From: Bacillota bacterium LX-D
GTDB taxonomy: Bacteria > Bacillota > DUOV01 > Zhaonellaceae
Assembly: GCA_031628995.1 (NCBI GenBank)
Contig: JAVLUO010000004.1
Span: forward strand, 62,001 to 126,000
DNA: 64,000 nt
Reading direction: 5' to 3'
The position numbers were made by a program, and so were the translations under genes. Positions 1-9,937 of this stretch are shown one piece after another. Under the pieces are notes generated by a model, which had not been told where the DNA came from, made no database searches, and saw only the letters and a program-made list of their open reading frames with translations. Each line of letters opens with the position of its first letter. The stretch's first letter is position 1.

Positions 1-1
1 T

Positions 2-1006
2 TGTGGTAAATTGGCTAATTTAGTACGCAAGCAGGGAAAAAGACCTCTTTTAGTGGCAGGGGATATTTATCGTCCGGCGGCTATTAAGCAACTCGAAGTT
101 TTGGGCAAACAGTTAGATATTCCTGTATTTACTATGGGTGATAAACATAGCCCCATTCAAATTGCGAAAGCTGCTGTTGAGCATGCCAAAAGCCATGGCA
201 ACGATACAGTAATTGTGGATACTGCCGGTCGTCTCCATATTAACGAAGAGCTAATGGATGAGCTTAAAGGAATTAAAGAAGAAGTTCATCCCCATGAAAT
301 ACTGTTAGTTGTAGATGCTATGACTGGCCAAGATGCAGTTAATGTGGCAGAAACTTTTCATAAGCAGTTAGGTTTAGACGGCCTGATTTTAACAAAACTC
401 GATGGTGATACACGAGGCGGGGCTGCTCTCTCTGTGAAGGCAGTAACTGGTTGTCCTATTAAATTTGTAGGCTTAGGCGAAAAGTTAGATGCCCTAGAAC
501 CATTTTATCCCGAGAGAATGGCTTCTAGAATTTTAGGCATGGGTGACGTGCTTACCCTGATTGAAAAAGCCCAGGCTAATTTCGATGCTGATAAAGCCAA
601 AGAAATGGAAAAGAAATTTAGACAGCAGCAATTTTCCTTAGATGACTTTTTAGAGCAGTTGCAGCAAATGAAATCTATGGGACCTCTAGAAGAGATTTTA
701 GGAATGATTCCTGGGCTGGGTAATGCAAAGCAATTAAAAAATATGCAAATTGATGAAAAGGAACTTGTTCATACGGAAGCAATTATCAAATCCATGACAT
801 CAGAAGAAAGAAGAAATCCCGATTTAATTAACGGAAGTCGCAAAAAAAGGATTGCCATGGGCAGTGGAACTAGCGTCCAACAGGTAAATAGATTGCTAAA
901 ACAATTTACCGAGGCGCAAAAGATTATGCGCCAATTTTCTGGGATGGCTAATCAAGCCAAAAAACGTGGAAAAAAAGGTGGTTTTAAACTTCCTTTTTTC
1001 AATTGA
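2..1006 (+). CDS. ffh: Signal recognition particle protein Ffh (5' end outside window)
   Basis: This is the GTPase of the signal recognition particle. It binds signal peptides of nascent membrane and secreted proteins together with 4.5S RNA and delivers ribosomes to FtsY. The frame is open from base 2, where CGKLANLV continues the P-loop helix, so the gene starts upstream and about 334 residues are visible. VDTAGR (G3) and LTKLDGD (G4) mark the G domain. The Met-rich M domain with [13 protein letters not shown] and the GSG-type RNA-binding region follows, ending in a basic tail. rpsP follows after about 50 bp, the usual Firmicute order. A TTG at 11 is an internal leucine, not a start. Confidence 0.97.
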   Translation, partial: CGKLANLVRKQGKRPLLVAGDIYRPAAIKQLEVLGKQLDIPVFTMGDKHSPIQIAKAAVEHAKSHGNDTVIVDTAGRLHINEELMDELKGIKEEVHPHEILLVVDAMTGQDAVNVAETFHKQLGLDGLILTKLDGDTRGGAALSVKAVTGCPIKFVGLGEKLDALEPFYPERMASRILGMGDVLTLIEKAQANFDADKAKEMEKKFRQQQFSLDDFLEQLQQMKSMGPLEEILGMIPGLGNAKQLKNMQIDEKELVHTEAIIKSMTSEERRNPDLINGSRKKRIAMGSGTSVQQVNRLLKQFTEAQKIMRQFSGMANQAKKRGKKGGFKLPFFN

Positions 1007-1059
1007 TATATATTTTAACTTAAAAACCTTAGTTGTACTAATTTAAGGAGGTGAAATTA

Positions 1060-1332
1060 ATGGCTACAAAAATTAGATTGCGTAGAATGGGTGCTAAAAA
1101 AGCTCCTTTCTATAGATTAGTAGTTGCAGACTCCCGTTCTCCTAGAGATGGAAGATTTATTGAAGAAATTGGTTACTATAATCCAATTCAACAACCTGAA
1201 GTATTAGAGTTAAACGAGGAAAAAGCAATTAAATGGCTAGGAAATGGTGCACAACCTTCTGAAACTGTAAAGGCTTTATTCAAAAAAGCTGGCTTATGGC
1301 AAAAGTATGTTGATAATAAAAATGCTAAATAA
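1060..1332 (+). CDS. rpsP: 30S ribosomal protein S16
   Basis: Small-subunit ribosomal protein S16, 90 residues, the usual bacterial length. The N-terminus [19 protein letters not shown] and the [14 protein letters not shown] block are diagnostic of the family. A GTG at 1051 is in frame, but an AAGGAGGTGA ribosome binding site covers it (about 1045-1054), so the ATG at 1060 is the start. It sits between ffh and khpA in the standard ribosome-assembly cluster and is probably co-transcribed with both. Confidence 0.97.
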   Translation: MATKIRLRRMGAKKAPFYRLVVADSRSPRDGRFIEEIGYYNPIQQPEVLELNEEKAIKWLGNGAQPSETVKALFKKAGLWQKYVDNKNAK

Positions 1333-1359
1333 TGGCTAGCCATTAGAGGAGGGTTCAAT

Positions 1360-1590
1360 ATGGAAGGCTTGGTTGAAACTATTGCCAAAGCTTTAGTGGA
1401 CAATCCCGAAGCAGTTAATGTTCAATTGCATGAAGATGAAAATGACCTCTTCCTAGAGCTAAGGGTTGCAGCGGAAGATATGGGCAAAGTTATCGGTAAA
1501 CAAGGCCGCATTGCCAATGCCATCCGTTCGGTCGTTAAAGCAGCTGCTGTAAAAGCTGGTAAACGTGCAACATTAGAAATAGTCCAGTAA
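1360..1590 (+). CDS. khpA: KH-domain RNA-binding protein KhpA (YlqC)
   Basis: A 76-residue single KH-domain RNA-binding protein. The GxxG loop is visible as VIGKQGRIANAIR in the middle of the protein. KhpA works with KhpB (Jag) in several Firmicutes and affects cell division and small-RNA biology; that role is family knowledge, not seen here. An AGAGGAGGG ribosome binding site precedes the ATG. Its position between rpsP and rimM is the conserved one. Confidence 0.95.
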   Translation: MEGLVETIAKALVDNPEAVNVQLHEDENDLFLELRVAAEDMGKVIGKQGRIANAIRSVVKAAAVKAGKRATLEIVQ

Positions 1591-1641
1591 TGAACCTAAG
1601 CCCTTACTTTACTAATCTTAAGGCTTGGAGGGCGCGATAGA

Positions 1642-2157
1642 TTGTTAGAAGATTTAATTACTATTGGGGAGATAACGACAACACAAGGTCACCTAGGAGA
1701 AGTGCGGGTTTATCCAACAACAGATTTTCCAGAGCACTTTACTACGCTGGAGAAAGTAGCTTGTAAAATTGCCGGCCAGGTAAATTGGTTGACTATTGCT
1801 GGTGTACGCTATCACAAAGGATTTGTTATTCTTCGCTTTAAAGAAATTTCGGACATGAATGAAGCGGAAAAATTAAAAGGCGGATTAATCCAAATTTCAC
1901 CTGAAGAATTAACTCCTTTGCCTGAAGGTCATTACTATATTTTTCAGCTAATAGGATTGCAGGTTTTCACAATTGCTGGAGAATTCCTAGGTACAGTCAA
2001 AGATATTCAACAAACTGGTAGCAACGACGTTTATTATATTGAAAACTCCAACACAGGTAAGGAAGTTTTGGTTCCTGCCATTAAACAGATAGTTAAAGAA
2101 GTTAATTTAAGCGAAGGAAAAATACTTATTGAACCTCTTCCTGGGCTTATTGACTAG
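1642..2157 (+). CDS. rimM: Ribosome maturation factor RimM
   Basis: A 171-residue 16S rRNA processing and 30S assembly factor that binds S19. The N-terminal RimM barrel ([20 protein letters not shown]) and the C-terminal PRC-barrel part ([19 protein letters not shown]) are both present. It starts at TTG behind a GGAGGG site about nine bases upstream; no ATG lies in a better position. trmD follows ten bases after the stop, as in most Firmicutes, so the pair is translationally close. Confidence 0.95.
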   Translation: MLEDLITIGEITTTQGHLGEVRVYPTTDFPEHFTTLEKVACKIAGQVNWLTIAGVRYHKGFVILRFKEISDMNEAEKLKGGLIQISPEELTPLPEGHYYIFQLIGLQVFTIAGEFLGTVKDIQQTGSNDVYYIENSNTGKEVLVPAIKQIVKEVNLSEGKILIEPLPGLID

Positions 2158-2167
2158 GGGGTTAAAA

Positions 2168-2911
2168 ATGAAAGTAGATGTTCTAACGATTTTCCCCCAA
2201 ATGTTTCAGGGGCCCTTACAGGAAAGTATCTTAAAAAAGGCGCAGGAAAAAGGGATTATCCAGATTAATATCACAGATATTCGTTCTTTTGCGTTTGATA
2301 AGCATCGTAGAGTTGATGATTATCCTTTTGGAGGTGGCCTGGGAATGGTGATGAAGCCCGAACCGATTTTTGCAGCTTGGCAAAATGTTGTTAAGGGTCA
2401 AACGGACTTAAAGCGCAAAACCATTTTACTAAGCCCTCAAGGAAAAACATTTAACCAGGATTTAGCTGTAGAACTAGCAACATATGAACATTTAATTTTT
2501 ATCTGCGGCCATTATGAAGGTATAGATGAGAGAGTTCATGAGCATCTTGTGGATGAAGAAATTTCCATTGGTGACTATATTCTAACTGGTGGTGAGTTGC
2601 CGGCTATGGTAGTAATTGATGCTGTAGCCAGACTTATTCCAGGGGTTTTAGGTACAATGGAATCAGCGCTCGAGGAATCCTTTGCTGACGGTTTATTGGA
2701 ATATCCTCAGTATACTAGGCCAAGGGAGTTTTTGGACTTTCCCGTGCCAGAAGTTCTTTTGTCTGGGAATCACGAGCAAATTAGATTATGGCGTCGCCAA
2801 CAATCTCTGCTCCGTACCCGAGAAAAAAGACCAGACATGTTTACAAAATTAGAACTTACTGAAGAAGATAGAAAACTTCTTCATAACAGCAATTCTTCGA
2901 ATAAGCCGTAA
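2168..2911 (+). CDS. trmD: tRNA (guanine-N1)-methyltransferase TrmD
   Basis: SPOUT-class methyltransferase that makes m1G37 in tRNAs reading CNN/GNN-type codons and so prevents +1 frameshifting. 247 residues. [13 protein letters not shown] is the typical N-terminus, and [12 protein letters not shown] plus [17 protein letters not shown] form the trefoil-knot SAM site. An upstream in-frame ATG at 2129 lies inside rimM; the ATG at 2168, after a GGGGG tract, matches the family start. Confidence 0.96.
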   Translation: MKVDVLTIFPQMFQGPLQESILKKAQEKGIIQINITDIRSFAFDKHRRVDDYPFGGGLGMVMKPEPIFAAWQNVVKGQTDLKRKTILLSPQGKTFNQDLAVELATYEHLIFICGHYEGIDERVHEHLVDEEISIGDYILTGGELPAMVVIDAVARLIPGVLGTMESALEESFADGLLEYPQYTRPREFLDFPVPEVLLSGNHEQIRLWRRQQSLLRTREKRPDMFTKLELTEEDRKLLHNSNSSNKP

Positions 2912-3010
2912 ACTTGTTTTTCCATTTTCTTTATGATAGAATAATCGCTAACGTCTAATGAGAAAATGCTAATTTAATAGAGAATTTTTAAACGGAAGGA
3001 GGAAGTAGTT

Positions 3011-3352
3011 ATGGAAATTATTAAAGCCATTGAACAGGAACAAATGAAAAAAGATATTCCTAATATACAGCCAGGAGATACAGTTCGTGTACATGCCAAA
3101 GTTGTTGAAGGAGATAAAGAAAGAATTCAGGTTTTTGAAGGTATTGTCATTGCCAGAAAAGGCGGCAGCTTAACTGAAAACATAATTGTTCGGAGAATAT
3201 CTTATGGTGTAGGGGTAGAGAGAACTTTCCCACTTCATTCTCCTAGAATTGATAAAATTGAAGTACTTCGCCATGGTAAAGTCAGAAGAGCCAAACTTTT
3301 CTACTTAAGGGAAAGAACAGGTAAAGCTTCGAGACTTAAAGATAGAATATAA
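3011..3352 (+). CDS. rplS: 50S ribosomal protein L19
   Basis: Large-subunit protein L19, 113 residues, located at the subunit interface. Motifs such as [19 protein letters not shown] and [15 protein letters not shown] are diagnostic. A GGAAGGAGGAAG ribosome binding site precedes the ATG. About 100 bp separate it from trmD. That gap is A/T-rich, and I could not establish an L19-leader fold in it. Confidence 0.96.
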   Translation: MEIIKAIEQEQMKKDIPNIQPGDTVRVHAKVVEGDKERIQVFEGIVIARKGGSLTENIIVRRISYGVGVERTFPLHSPRIDKIEVLRHGKVRRAKLFYLRERTGKASRLKDRI

Positions 3353-3362
3353 TTTGTCTTCG

Positions 3363-3390
3363 AAAGGACTGGCACCGCTGGTCCTTTATT
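3363..3390 (+). terminator. Hairpin between rplS and lepB
   Basis: AAAGGAC at 3363-3369 pairs with GTCCTTT at 3381-3387 around an 11-base loop, followed by ATT rather than a clean T-run. It could be a weak terminator or a processing hairpin that lowers expression of lepB relative to rplS. Confidence 0.4.
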
Positions 3391-3424
3391 GCATTTTACA
3401 ATGCCGTTTTTAGGGAGGATAAGT

Positions 3425-3955
3425 ATGTTTGAACAAAACAATAAGAAACGTTCTACTTTATTTGAATTTTTAGAATCGGTAGTAATTGCTGTGATCTTGG
3501 CTTTTGTCATTAGAATGTTTCTATTTCAACCATTTTATATACCATCCGGATCTATGGAGCCTACATTGCAAGTAAATGACCGGATTATTGTTAATAAATT
3601 AACCTATAGATTTAGTGAACCAAAACGGGGAGATATTATTGTTTTTAAATTTCCACTAGACCCTAGCCGCGACTATATTAAGAGGTTAATCGGTTTGCCA
3701 GGAGAAACTCTTGAAATTAAGAATAGTGTTATCTATATTAATAATAAACCAATTAAAGAAAGCTACTTGCCTCCCAATTTACACTTTGCAGATTTTCCTC
3801 CTGTCAAGATTCCGAAGAATGCTTATTTTATGATGGGGGATAATAGAAATAACAGTCAAGATTCCCGCTATTGGGGGACCTTGCAAAAAAATCTTATTAT
3901 CGGGAAAGCACAGCTAATTTATTGGCCTCTAAACAGGTTAAAATTAGTTAAGTAG
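3425..3955 (+). CDS. lepB: Type I signal peptidase
   Basis: Membrane-anchored Ser/Lys protease of 176 residues that removes signal peptides. One N-terminal membrane segment (about residues 18-36) is followed by the catalytic box PSGSMEPTL with Ser43, then RDYIKRLIGLPGE with Lys86, and the GDNRNNSQDSRYWG box near the C-terminus. The ATG at 3425 follows an AGGGAGGA site; an earlier in-frame ATG at 3389 lies upstream of that site and is unlikely to be used. Confidence 0.95.
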   Translation: MFEQNNKKRSTLFEFLESVVIAVILAFVIRMFLFQPFYIPSGSMEPTLQVNDRIIVNKLTYRFSEPKRGDIIVFKFPLDPSRDYIKRLIGLPGETLEIKNSVIYINNKPIKESYLPPNLHFADFPPVKIPKNAYFMMGDNRNNSQDSRYWGTLQKNLIIGKAQLIYWPLNRLKLVK

Positions 3956-3963
3956 GTGAAATT

Positions 3964-4815
3964 GTGCAGGTACAGTGGTATCCGGGACATATGGCAAAAG
4001 CCAAAAGAATGCTCAAAGAACAGTTAAAATTAGTTGATATTGTGATTGAAGTTTTGGATGCTCGTATTCCAATAAGCTCAGGAAATCCTGACTTAAATAC
4101 TTTAATCCGAGGCAAACCGCGCCTAATTGTTTTAAATAAGTCAGACCTTGCTGATTCAGCTGAAAATAAAAAATGGATAAAGTATTTTGCAGATAGTGGT
4201 TTTAAAACAGTTGCTGTAAATTCCAGTCTTAGAGAAGGAATGGATCAACTCACGAAAGCAGCTAGTCAGCTGGCAGAAGTTAAAATGCAGCAAATAACAG
4301 CCAAAGGTTTAAGGCCACGCCCTGTTAGAGCCATGGTAATTGGTGTTCCTAACGTAGGCAAGTCATCTTTAATCAATGCCTTAGTAAGAAAAACAAGCAC
4401 CAAAACAGCCAATAAACCAGGAGTAACGAAAGGGAAGCAATGGGTAAGAGTCCTTCCAAATTTGGAATTACTTGATACACCGGGCTTATTATGGCCAAAG
4501 TTTGATTCCTTACAAGTAGGCTTTAATTTGGCTGTGACAGGGGCAATCAGTGATCAAGTTTACGATTTAGTAGAAGCGGCCATGGAACTGCTGGAGTTTT
4601 TAAAAAACTATGCGGCGAAAAATTTGATGGAAAAATATAAACTAAAGGATTTAAATTTACCTAATTATGATTTGCTTGAAGAAATCGGCAGGAAAAGGGG
4701 ATTATTGCGGGCAGGTGGAGTTGTTGAAATAGAAAAAACAGCTTTAATGCTTTTACAGGAATTCCGGCAGGGCAAGTTAGGAAAGCTTACACTGGAGAAA
4801 GTTGCCGCTGAATAA
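3964..4815 (+). CDS. rbgA: Ribosome biogenesis GTPase RbgA (YlqF)
   Basis: A 283-residue circularly permuted GTPase needed for a late step of 50S assembly. The motif order is permuted: G4 (LNKSDL) comes before G1 (GVPNVGKSS) and G3 (LLDTPG). The N-terminus WYPGHMAKAKR is the family hallmark. It starts at GTG behind an AGGTGA site. It sits between lepB and rnhB as in Bacillus and Clostridium. Confidence 0.95.
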   Translation: MQVQWYPGHMAKAKRMLKEQLKLVDIVIEVLDARIPISSGNPDLNTLIRGKPRLIVLNKSDLADSAENKKWIKYFADSGFKTVAVNSSLREGMDQLTKAASQLAEVKMQQITAKGLRPRPVRAMVIGVPNVGKSSLINALVRKTSTKTANKPGVTKGKQWVRVLPNLELLDTPGLLWPKFDSLQVGFNLAVTGAISDQVYDLVEAAMELLEFLKNYAAKNLMEKYKLKDLNLPNYDLLEEIGRKRGLLRAGGVVEIEKTALMLLQEFRQGKLGKLTLEKVAAE

Positions 4816-4830
4816 AAGGGAGACTGCCAA

Positions 4831-5427
4831 ATGGTTTTAATATCTGGAGTAGATGAAGTGGGACGCGGTAGTGGAGCAGCTGAAATTTATGCTTGTGCTT
4901 GTATTCTTAACCAACAAAGACCTATTGAAGGTTTAAAAGATTCAAAAAAATTATCTAGAAATAGAAGAGAAATTCTAGCTGAAGAAATTAAAAAATATGC
5001 TGTATGTTGGTCCATAGCTCAAGCTAGTTTAGAAGAAATTGAACAGTTAAATGTACACTATGCCACACTACTAGCAATGAAAAGAGCAGTAGAAGGGCTA
5101 AAAACTAAGCCTAACAAAGTTTTTATAGATGGGCTTTATGTACCAGAAATCAAGATACCGGCGAAGGCAATTGTTAAAGGCGATGATAAGATCCAGGCCA
5201 TTAGCGCAGCTTCTATTTTAGCCAAAGTAGCTCGGGATAATATGATGCTGGAATACCATCAGTTGTACCCTCAATATGGCTTTGATCAGAATATGGGCTA
5301 CTTAACAAAACAACATTTAGAAGCTTTACATAAATATGGACCTTGCCCTATCCATCGAAAAACCTATGGACCAATAAGAGAATTATTAGAGATAGAAAAT
5401 TATAAACAATTAAAGATATTTGGATAA
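4831..5427 (+). CDS. rnhB: Ribonuclease HII (divergent active-site loop)
   Basis: A 198-residue endonuclease that removes ribonucleotides from DNA. Catalytic residues are visible: D8 and E9 in GVDEVGRG, an Asp in VFIDG about halfway, and an Asp in the ILAKVARD helix. The segment after GRG reads SGAAEIYACACIL, where most RNase HII have P-L-A-G-P-V-V-A-A-A-V. The family-defining GRG is kept, so activity is likely, but this is a divergent subtype. A terminator follows at 5458. Confidence 0.88.
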   Translation: MVLISGVDEVGRGSGAAEIYACACILNQQRPIEGLKDSKKLSRNRREILAEEIKKYAVCWSIAQASLEEIEQLNVHYATLLAMKRAVEGLKTKPNKVFIDGLYVPEIKIPAKAIVKGDDKIQAISAASILAKVARDNMMLEYHQLYPQYGFDQNMGYLTKQHLEALHKYGPCPIHRKTYGPIRELLEIENYKQLKIFG

Positions 5428-5457
5428 CCAAAATTTATTTGTTATCTTGATTAATAG

Positions 5458-5493
5458 CCAAGGAATTAATAGACCTTGGTTTTAAATTTTTTT
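5458..5493 (+). terminator. Rho-independent terminator after rnhB
   Basis: CCAAGG at 5458-5463 pairs with CCTTGG at 5474-5479, followed by TTTTAAATTTTTTT. It ends the ribosomal gene cluster. The rest of the 230-bp gap to the next gene is A/T-rich, with no gene seen. Confidence 0.8.
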
Positions 5494-5658
5494 GGGGGAT
5501 TTTTCTAGCCACTGCACTTTAAGCTTAAAGTAAATTTTTGTCAAGAATAAGTCTAAACTTAAGGACTGAAATGTGTTAAAATCTGTATAAAAAGAAAGCT
5601 AAAATTTCACAAATAAGCTGAATTTTAAAAAAGAAATTAAAGGAGACAAAACAAAAGA

Positions 5659-8600
5659 ATGTATACCGCAGGTTTATGTGTTGGGGCCTCCAACGTTAGT
5701 TTGGTTGTGCTAGAGCGCGGAGCAAAAATTACGATCAAAGGAACGTATAAATTTTCTCATGACGGAAACCCCAAAGAGACAATTGCAAAAATACTTAACT
5801 ATTGCCCAGAAAATTTGCAGAGGATAGCAGTTACAGGACGAAAGTTTAAAGATTTTTTAAATTTAAGCACTATATCTGAACCTGAAGCTACAGAATATGC
5901 TTATGAATATCTCCACTTGGGAAAGGAATACGATGCTGTAGTTAGTGCTGGCGGGGAAACATTCATTATTTATCTTCTAAGCAGGGGGAGGATAATTAAT
6001 GTTTGGACAGGCAATAAATGCGCCTCAGGAACGGGAGAATTTTTTTTACAGCAAGTAAATAGGATGGGTTTATCTGTGGAAGAAGCTGTACAGATGGCTA
6101 AAAATGCTGAAATTTACCAAGTCGCAGGCAGATGCTCAGTTTTTTGTAAAAGTGATTGTACTCATGCATTAAACAAAGGAGAACCTAAGGCCAAAGTAAT
6201 TGCAGGGCTAAGCCAAATGATGGGAGCTAAAATTTTAGATTTAGTTCATTTAGCTAAAGCTAAATCCGTTGTGCTAGTAGGAGGTACAACAGCTAATCTT
6301 TCCATGCTTAATTTTTTGCAGAAAGAAATCGGCGATTTATATATACCGGCTGAAGCTCAATATTTTGAAGCATTAGGAGCAGCCTTATGGGCTAAAGACC
6401 ATGAAACAATAACCTTAGATAGAAATAATCTTTTTAAGCTGGAGGGTCAGTCGTTTGCATTTTTACCACCTTTGTCTAACCACCAAGAAAAAGTAGCATT
6501 TAAAAGTTGGCCCCAAGCCAGTGCTCAACCAGGTGACGTTTGTATTGTAGGTTTAGATGTAGGTTCTACTACAACTAAGGCAGTAGTAATTCGTTTAGAA
6601 GATGCGGAAATATTAGCTAAAGTGTACCTGCGGACAAATGGGGACCCTGTCAAGGCTGCGCGCCAGTGTTATGTAGGTTTAAATCAACAAGTGCCTGATA
6701 ATCTTAAAATAATTGCTATAGGGGTTACTGGCTCTGGAAGGCAAATTGCGGGGCTCCATGCCTTAACAGAAGGAGTTATCAATGAAATAATTGCCCATGC
6801 CAAAGCAGCAGTTTTTTTTGATCCTGAAGTAGATACAATTTTAGAAATTGGTGGACAAGATGCCAAATATACTTATTTAGAAAATGGGGTGCCTTGTGAT
6901 TATGCTATGAACGAAGCTTGTTCTGCAGGAACAGGCTCATTTTTAGAAGAAGCAGCTAAGGAGTCCCTGCAAATAAAAACAACAGAAATTGGGACAGCTG
7001 CTATCAAAGCAATGAATCCGCCTAATTTTAGTGACCAATGTGCGGCTTTTATCGCCAGTGACATTAAAAATGCCATTCACTCCGGAATTAATAATGGTGA
7101 CATAGCTGCTGGTCTAGTCTATTCTATCTGTCAAAACTATATTAACCGTGTAAAGGGCACAAGACCAACAGGCAAGAAAATATTTATGCAGGGAGGAGTT
7201 TGCTATAACCAAGCAGTTCCTTTAGCAATGGCTGGTTTGTTAGGTAAAGAAATTGTGGTTCCTCCAGAGCCTGGTTTAATGGGTGCCTTTGGAGTTGCTT
7301 TGGAAATTAAAAGCAAATTAGAACTGGGCTTACTTCAACCTAGCAACTATAATTTAAAGGAGTTGGCTGAGCGGGAAGTTATTTACCGTCAAGGATTTAC
7401 ATGCCGTGGAAAAAAAGAAAATTGTGATCGTAAGTGTTATATTAGTATGCTGGAAGTGGCCGGCACTAAATATCCCTTCGGCGGAGCTTGCAATAAATAT
7501 GAAAATTATTTGCATCATAAGGTTAAAGAATGGAAGGATTTAGATCTTGTAGCATTAAGAGAAAAATTGCTTTATAGTTTTTGTGTAAATAACAATACAA
7601 GTGGATTGAAAATTGGAATTAGTAAATCATTTTTCTCCAATACATATTTACCACTGTACCATAATTTCTTTACTAATTTAGGCTGTCAGGTAGTTCTGCC
7701 ACTAGATTGTTTACAAGAAGGAAAAGATATGAAAGGAGCAGCCTTTTGTTATCCAGCAGAACAAGCACACGGTTATTGCTATTCTTTAACCCAGCAAACT
7801 GTTGATTATTATTTTCTTCCTCAGGTAAAGGGTGTAGCTCCAAAACTATTAAACTATGATAGTGTAACGTGTCCATTTGTACAAGGTGAGCCGTATTATT
7901 TGCAAAATACTTTTCCGGAAATCAAGACTAAAATGCTTAACCCTGTTTTTGATTTTACAAAGCCCTGGGAGGATGTTTTAGAAGAGTTTGTCCAAATTGG
8001 CATTAAATTAGGTTTTGACCGCAAAAGTGTTTTGGACGCTGTCCAGAAGGCTTGGCAAATGCAGCAGCAGTTTTGGCAGGCAACAAAAAAAGAAGGAGAG
8101 AAATTTTTAGCAGAACTTGCTAAAAATCCAGATCATATTGGCATTGTATTATTTGGACGTCCCTATAATGCTTTTACTAAGAATGCTAATATGGGTATTC
8201 CGGCAAAATTTGCTTCACGAGGATACAAAATTATTCCCTGCGATTTTTTACCTTTAGATTATGAAAACTCTGAAGAACAGATGTACTGGTCAGTCGGCCA
8301 AATGCTGTTAAAGAGTGGACGTTTTGTGCAAGGGCATCCTCAGCTTTTTACAGCTTATATAACTAATTTTAGCTGCGGTCCAGATTCATTTTTATTAAAT
8401 TATGTGCGAGAGATTTTGGGCAAAAAGCCATCTCTTACTTTAGAGTTAGACAGTCACACGGCAGATGCTGGTATAGACACTAGAATTGAAGCTTTTCTAG
8501 ATGTAATCAAAAGCTATCGGCAAAATAACAACTTAAATAGAGATGTTAAAGTAGATGAAGACAAAGCTGTAACACAAATAAGAAAAGCTGACAAAATAAT

Positions 8601-9903
8601 GTTGCGTACAATTGGAGGAGAGTATTTTAGCCTAAAGGATGAAGGTGTAAAAGTTTTATTTCCTACAATGGGTACTTACAGTGCCCAGGCTTTAGCTGCA
8701 ACTTTTCGGTACTTTGGCATCAATGCTCAATGTCTCGAAGCGCCTGGAACTAGAGAATTAAGTGAAGCAAAAAAATATTTTTCTTGTAAAGAATGTATGC
8801 CCCTATTATTGACAGCAGGAAGCTTAAAAAAATATTTAAATCGTCCAGAGGCATCGGAAGAAATAATAGTTTTCTTTATGCCAACTACTTCCGGCCCCTG
8901 TCGTTTTGGACAATATCATGTGGCTATAGAACATATGTTAAAAAAAGAAAATATAACTAATGTTGCTCTTTTTTCTTTATCCTCGGCAAACGGTTATGCT
9001 GGTCTGCCAACAAGTTTTATGCTGCGAGCTTGGAGATGTGCTGTTATAGGGGATGTATTAGACGACATTCGCAACGCTTTAATGGTCTTAGCTAAGGATC
9101 AAACCCAAGCCTTCCTAGTTCTAGATAAGGCAGTAGAATCTATCCTGGCTGCTTTAGAGCAGAAAAACTGGAATCAAGTAGTTAGAACCTTAGAAGAAGC
9201 CGTTGCAAAACTGGCTGCAATACCTTTAAAACAGAAGATCCAGGAAGTAAGTAAGGTCTTACTAGTTGGTGAAATCTACGTACGGAAAGATGGCTTTTCC
9301 AGACAATCATTGGAAGAGAAGTTAGCTGAAAAAGGTATTATTTTAAAAATTGCTCCAATTGCAGAGTGGGTATATTATTGCGATTACTTGTTTAAAAATA
9401 GCTTAACTCAGCAGGCGACATGGTTGACAAAAGCAAAAATAAACTTAAAGCTAATTATTCAGCGTAAGGAAGAGCAGAAAATTAAAGCTATTTTTGCCAA
9501 AAGCAATTTATATACACCTGACCAGATTAATATTGAAAAATATATTCAAAATGCAGCTGATGCGATAGCACCTACTTTAACGGGGGAAGCAATTTTAACT
9601 GTAGGTGAAGCAGTAACTGAAATGATTGCAGAGGTTGATGGAGTAATAGCAATAGGGCCTTTTGGCTGTCTGCCTAATAGAATGGCGGAAGCTATTTTAA
9701 ATAAAGGATTACATAGACTAAAAGCAAACAGCGCCCAGGATGATTTAACAAAACAAATTTTAGAGCGTTACCCGGCATTGCCTTTTTTAGCTTTGGAAAG
9801 CGATGGCAATCAATTTCCTCAACTAATTGAAGCTAAAATAGAAGCCTTTTGTTTGCAAGTTAAAAGATTAGCTAAGTGGACTCAGGCCAACAGAATTAGT
9901 TAA
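5659..9903 (+). CDS. Giant acyl-CoA dehydratase activase (BadF/BadG/HgdC type with DUF2229)
   Basis: A 1414-residue protein of the (R)-2-hydroxyacyl-CoA dehydratase activator superfamily, which drives ATP-dependent one-electron transfer onto a dehydratase or reductase. Two ASKHA ATPase domains are in tandem: one at residues about 1-250 (CASGTGEFF near 121), the second at about 295-570 (GLDVGSTTTKAVVI near 298, EIGGQDAKYTYL near 395, MNEACSAGTGSF near 417, whose Cys should bridge a shared [4Fe-4S] cluster). A DUF2229-like part follows (about 640-870), then a dehydratase-like C-terminal part with GPCRFGQYHVA and GPFGCLPNRMAEA. This architecture is common as a single gene in Clostridia, and its substrate is unknown. 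No separate dehydratase subunits are nearby. The AGGAG site lies 13 bases before the ATG. Confidence 0.88.
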   Translation: MYTAGLCVGASNVSLVVLERGAKITIKGTYKFSHDGNPKETIAKILNYCPENLQRIAVTGRKFKDFLNLSTISEPEATEYAYEYLHLGKEYDAVVSAGGETFIIYLLSRGRIINVWTGNKCASGTGEFFLQQVNRMGLSVEEAVQMAKNAEIYQVAGRCSVFCKSDCTHALNKGEPKAKVIAGLSQMMGAKILDLVHLAKAKSVVLVGGTTANLSMLNFLQKEIGDLYIPAEAQYFEALGAALWAKDHETITLDRNNLFKLEGQSFAFLPPLSNHQEKVAFKSWPQASAQPGDVCIVGLDVGSTTTKAVVIRLEDAEILAKVYLRTNGDPVKAARQCYVGLNQQVPDNLKIIAIGVTGSGRQIAGLHALTEGVINEIIAHAKAAVFFDPEVDTILEIGGQDAKYTYLENGVPCDYAMNEACSAGTGSFLEEAAKESLQIKTTEIGTAAIKAMNPPNFSDQCAAFIASDIKNAIHSGINNGDIAAGLVYSICQNYINRVKGTRPTGKKIFMQGGVCYNQAVPLAMAGLLGKEIVVPPEPGLMGAFGVALEIKSKLELGLLQPSNYNLKELAEREVIYRQGFTCRGKKENCDRKCYISMLEVAGTKYPFGGACNKYENYLHHKVKEWKDLDLVALREKLLYSFCVNNNTSGLKIGISKSFFSNTYLPLYHNFFTNLGCQVVLPLDCLQEGKDMKGAAFCYPAEQAHGYCYSLTQQTVDYYFLPQVKGVAPKLLNYDSVTCPFVQGEPYYLQNTFPEIKTKMLNPVFDFTKPWEDVLEEFVQIGIKLGFDRKSVLDAVQKAWQMQQQFWQATKKEGEKFLAELAKNPDHIGIVLFGRPYNAFTKNANMGIPAKFASRGYKIIPCDFLPLDYENSEEQMYWSVGQMLLKSGRFVQGHPQLFTAYITNFSCGPDSFLLNYVREILGKKPSLTLELDSHTADAGIDTRIEAFLDVIKSYRQNNNLNRDVKVDEDKAVTQIRKADKIMLRTIGGEYFSLKDEGVKVLFPTMGTYSAQALAATFRYFGINAQCLEAPGTRELSEAKKYFSCKECMPLLLTAGSLKKYLNRPEASEEIIVFFMPTTSGPCRFGQYHVAIEHMLKKENITNVALFSLSSANGYAGLPTSFMLRAWRCAVIGDVLDDIRNALMVLAKDQTQAFLVLDKAVESILAALEQKNWNQVVRTLEEAVAKLAAIPLKQKIQEVSKVLLVGEIYVRKDGFSRQSLEEKLAEKGIILKIAPIAEWVYYCDYLFKNSLTQQATWLTKAKINLKLIIQRKEEQKIKAIFAKSNLYTPDQINIEKYIQNAADAIAPTLTGEAILTVGEAVTEMIAEVDGVIAIGPFGCLPNRMAEAILNKGLHRLKANSAQDDLTKQILERYPALPFLALESDGNQFPQLIEAKIEAFCLQVKRLAKWTQANRIS

Positions 9904-9937
9904 TGTAAAATCTTTGCTTAGACTAAGGGGTGAAATA

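Noticed and set aside
2912-3010. L19 leader regulatory RNA
   Set aside because: The gap before rplS is A/T-rich, and I could not draw the conserved stems with confidence.
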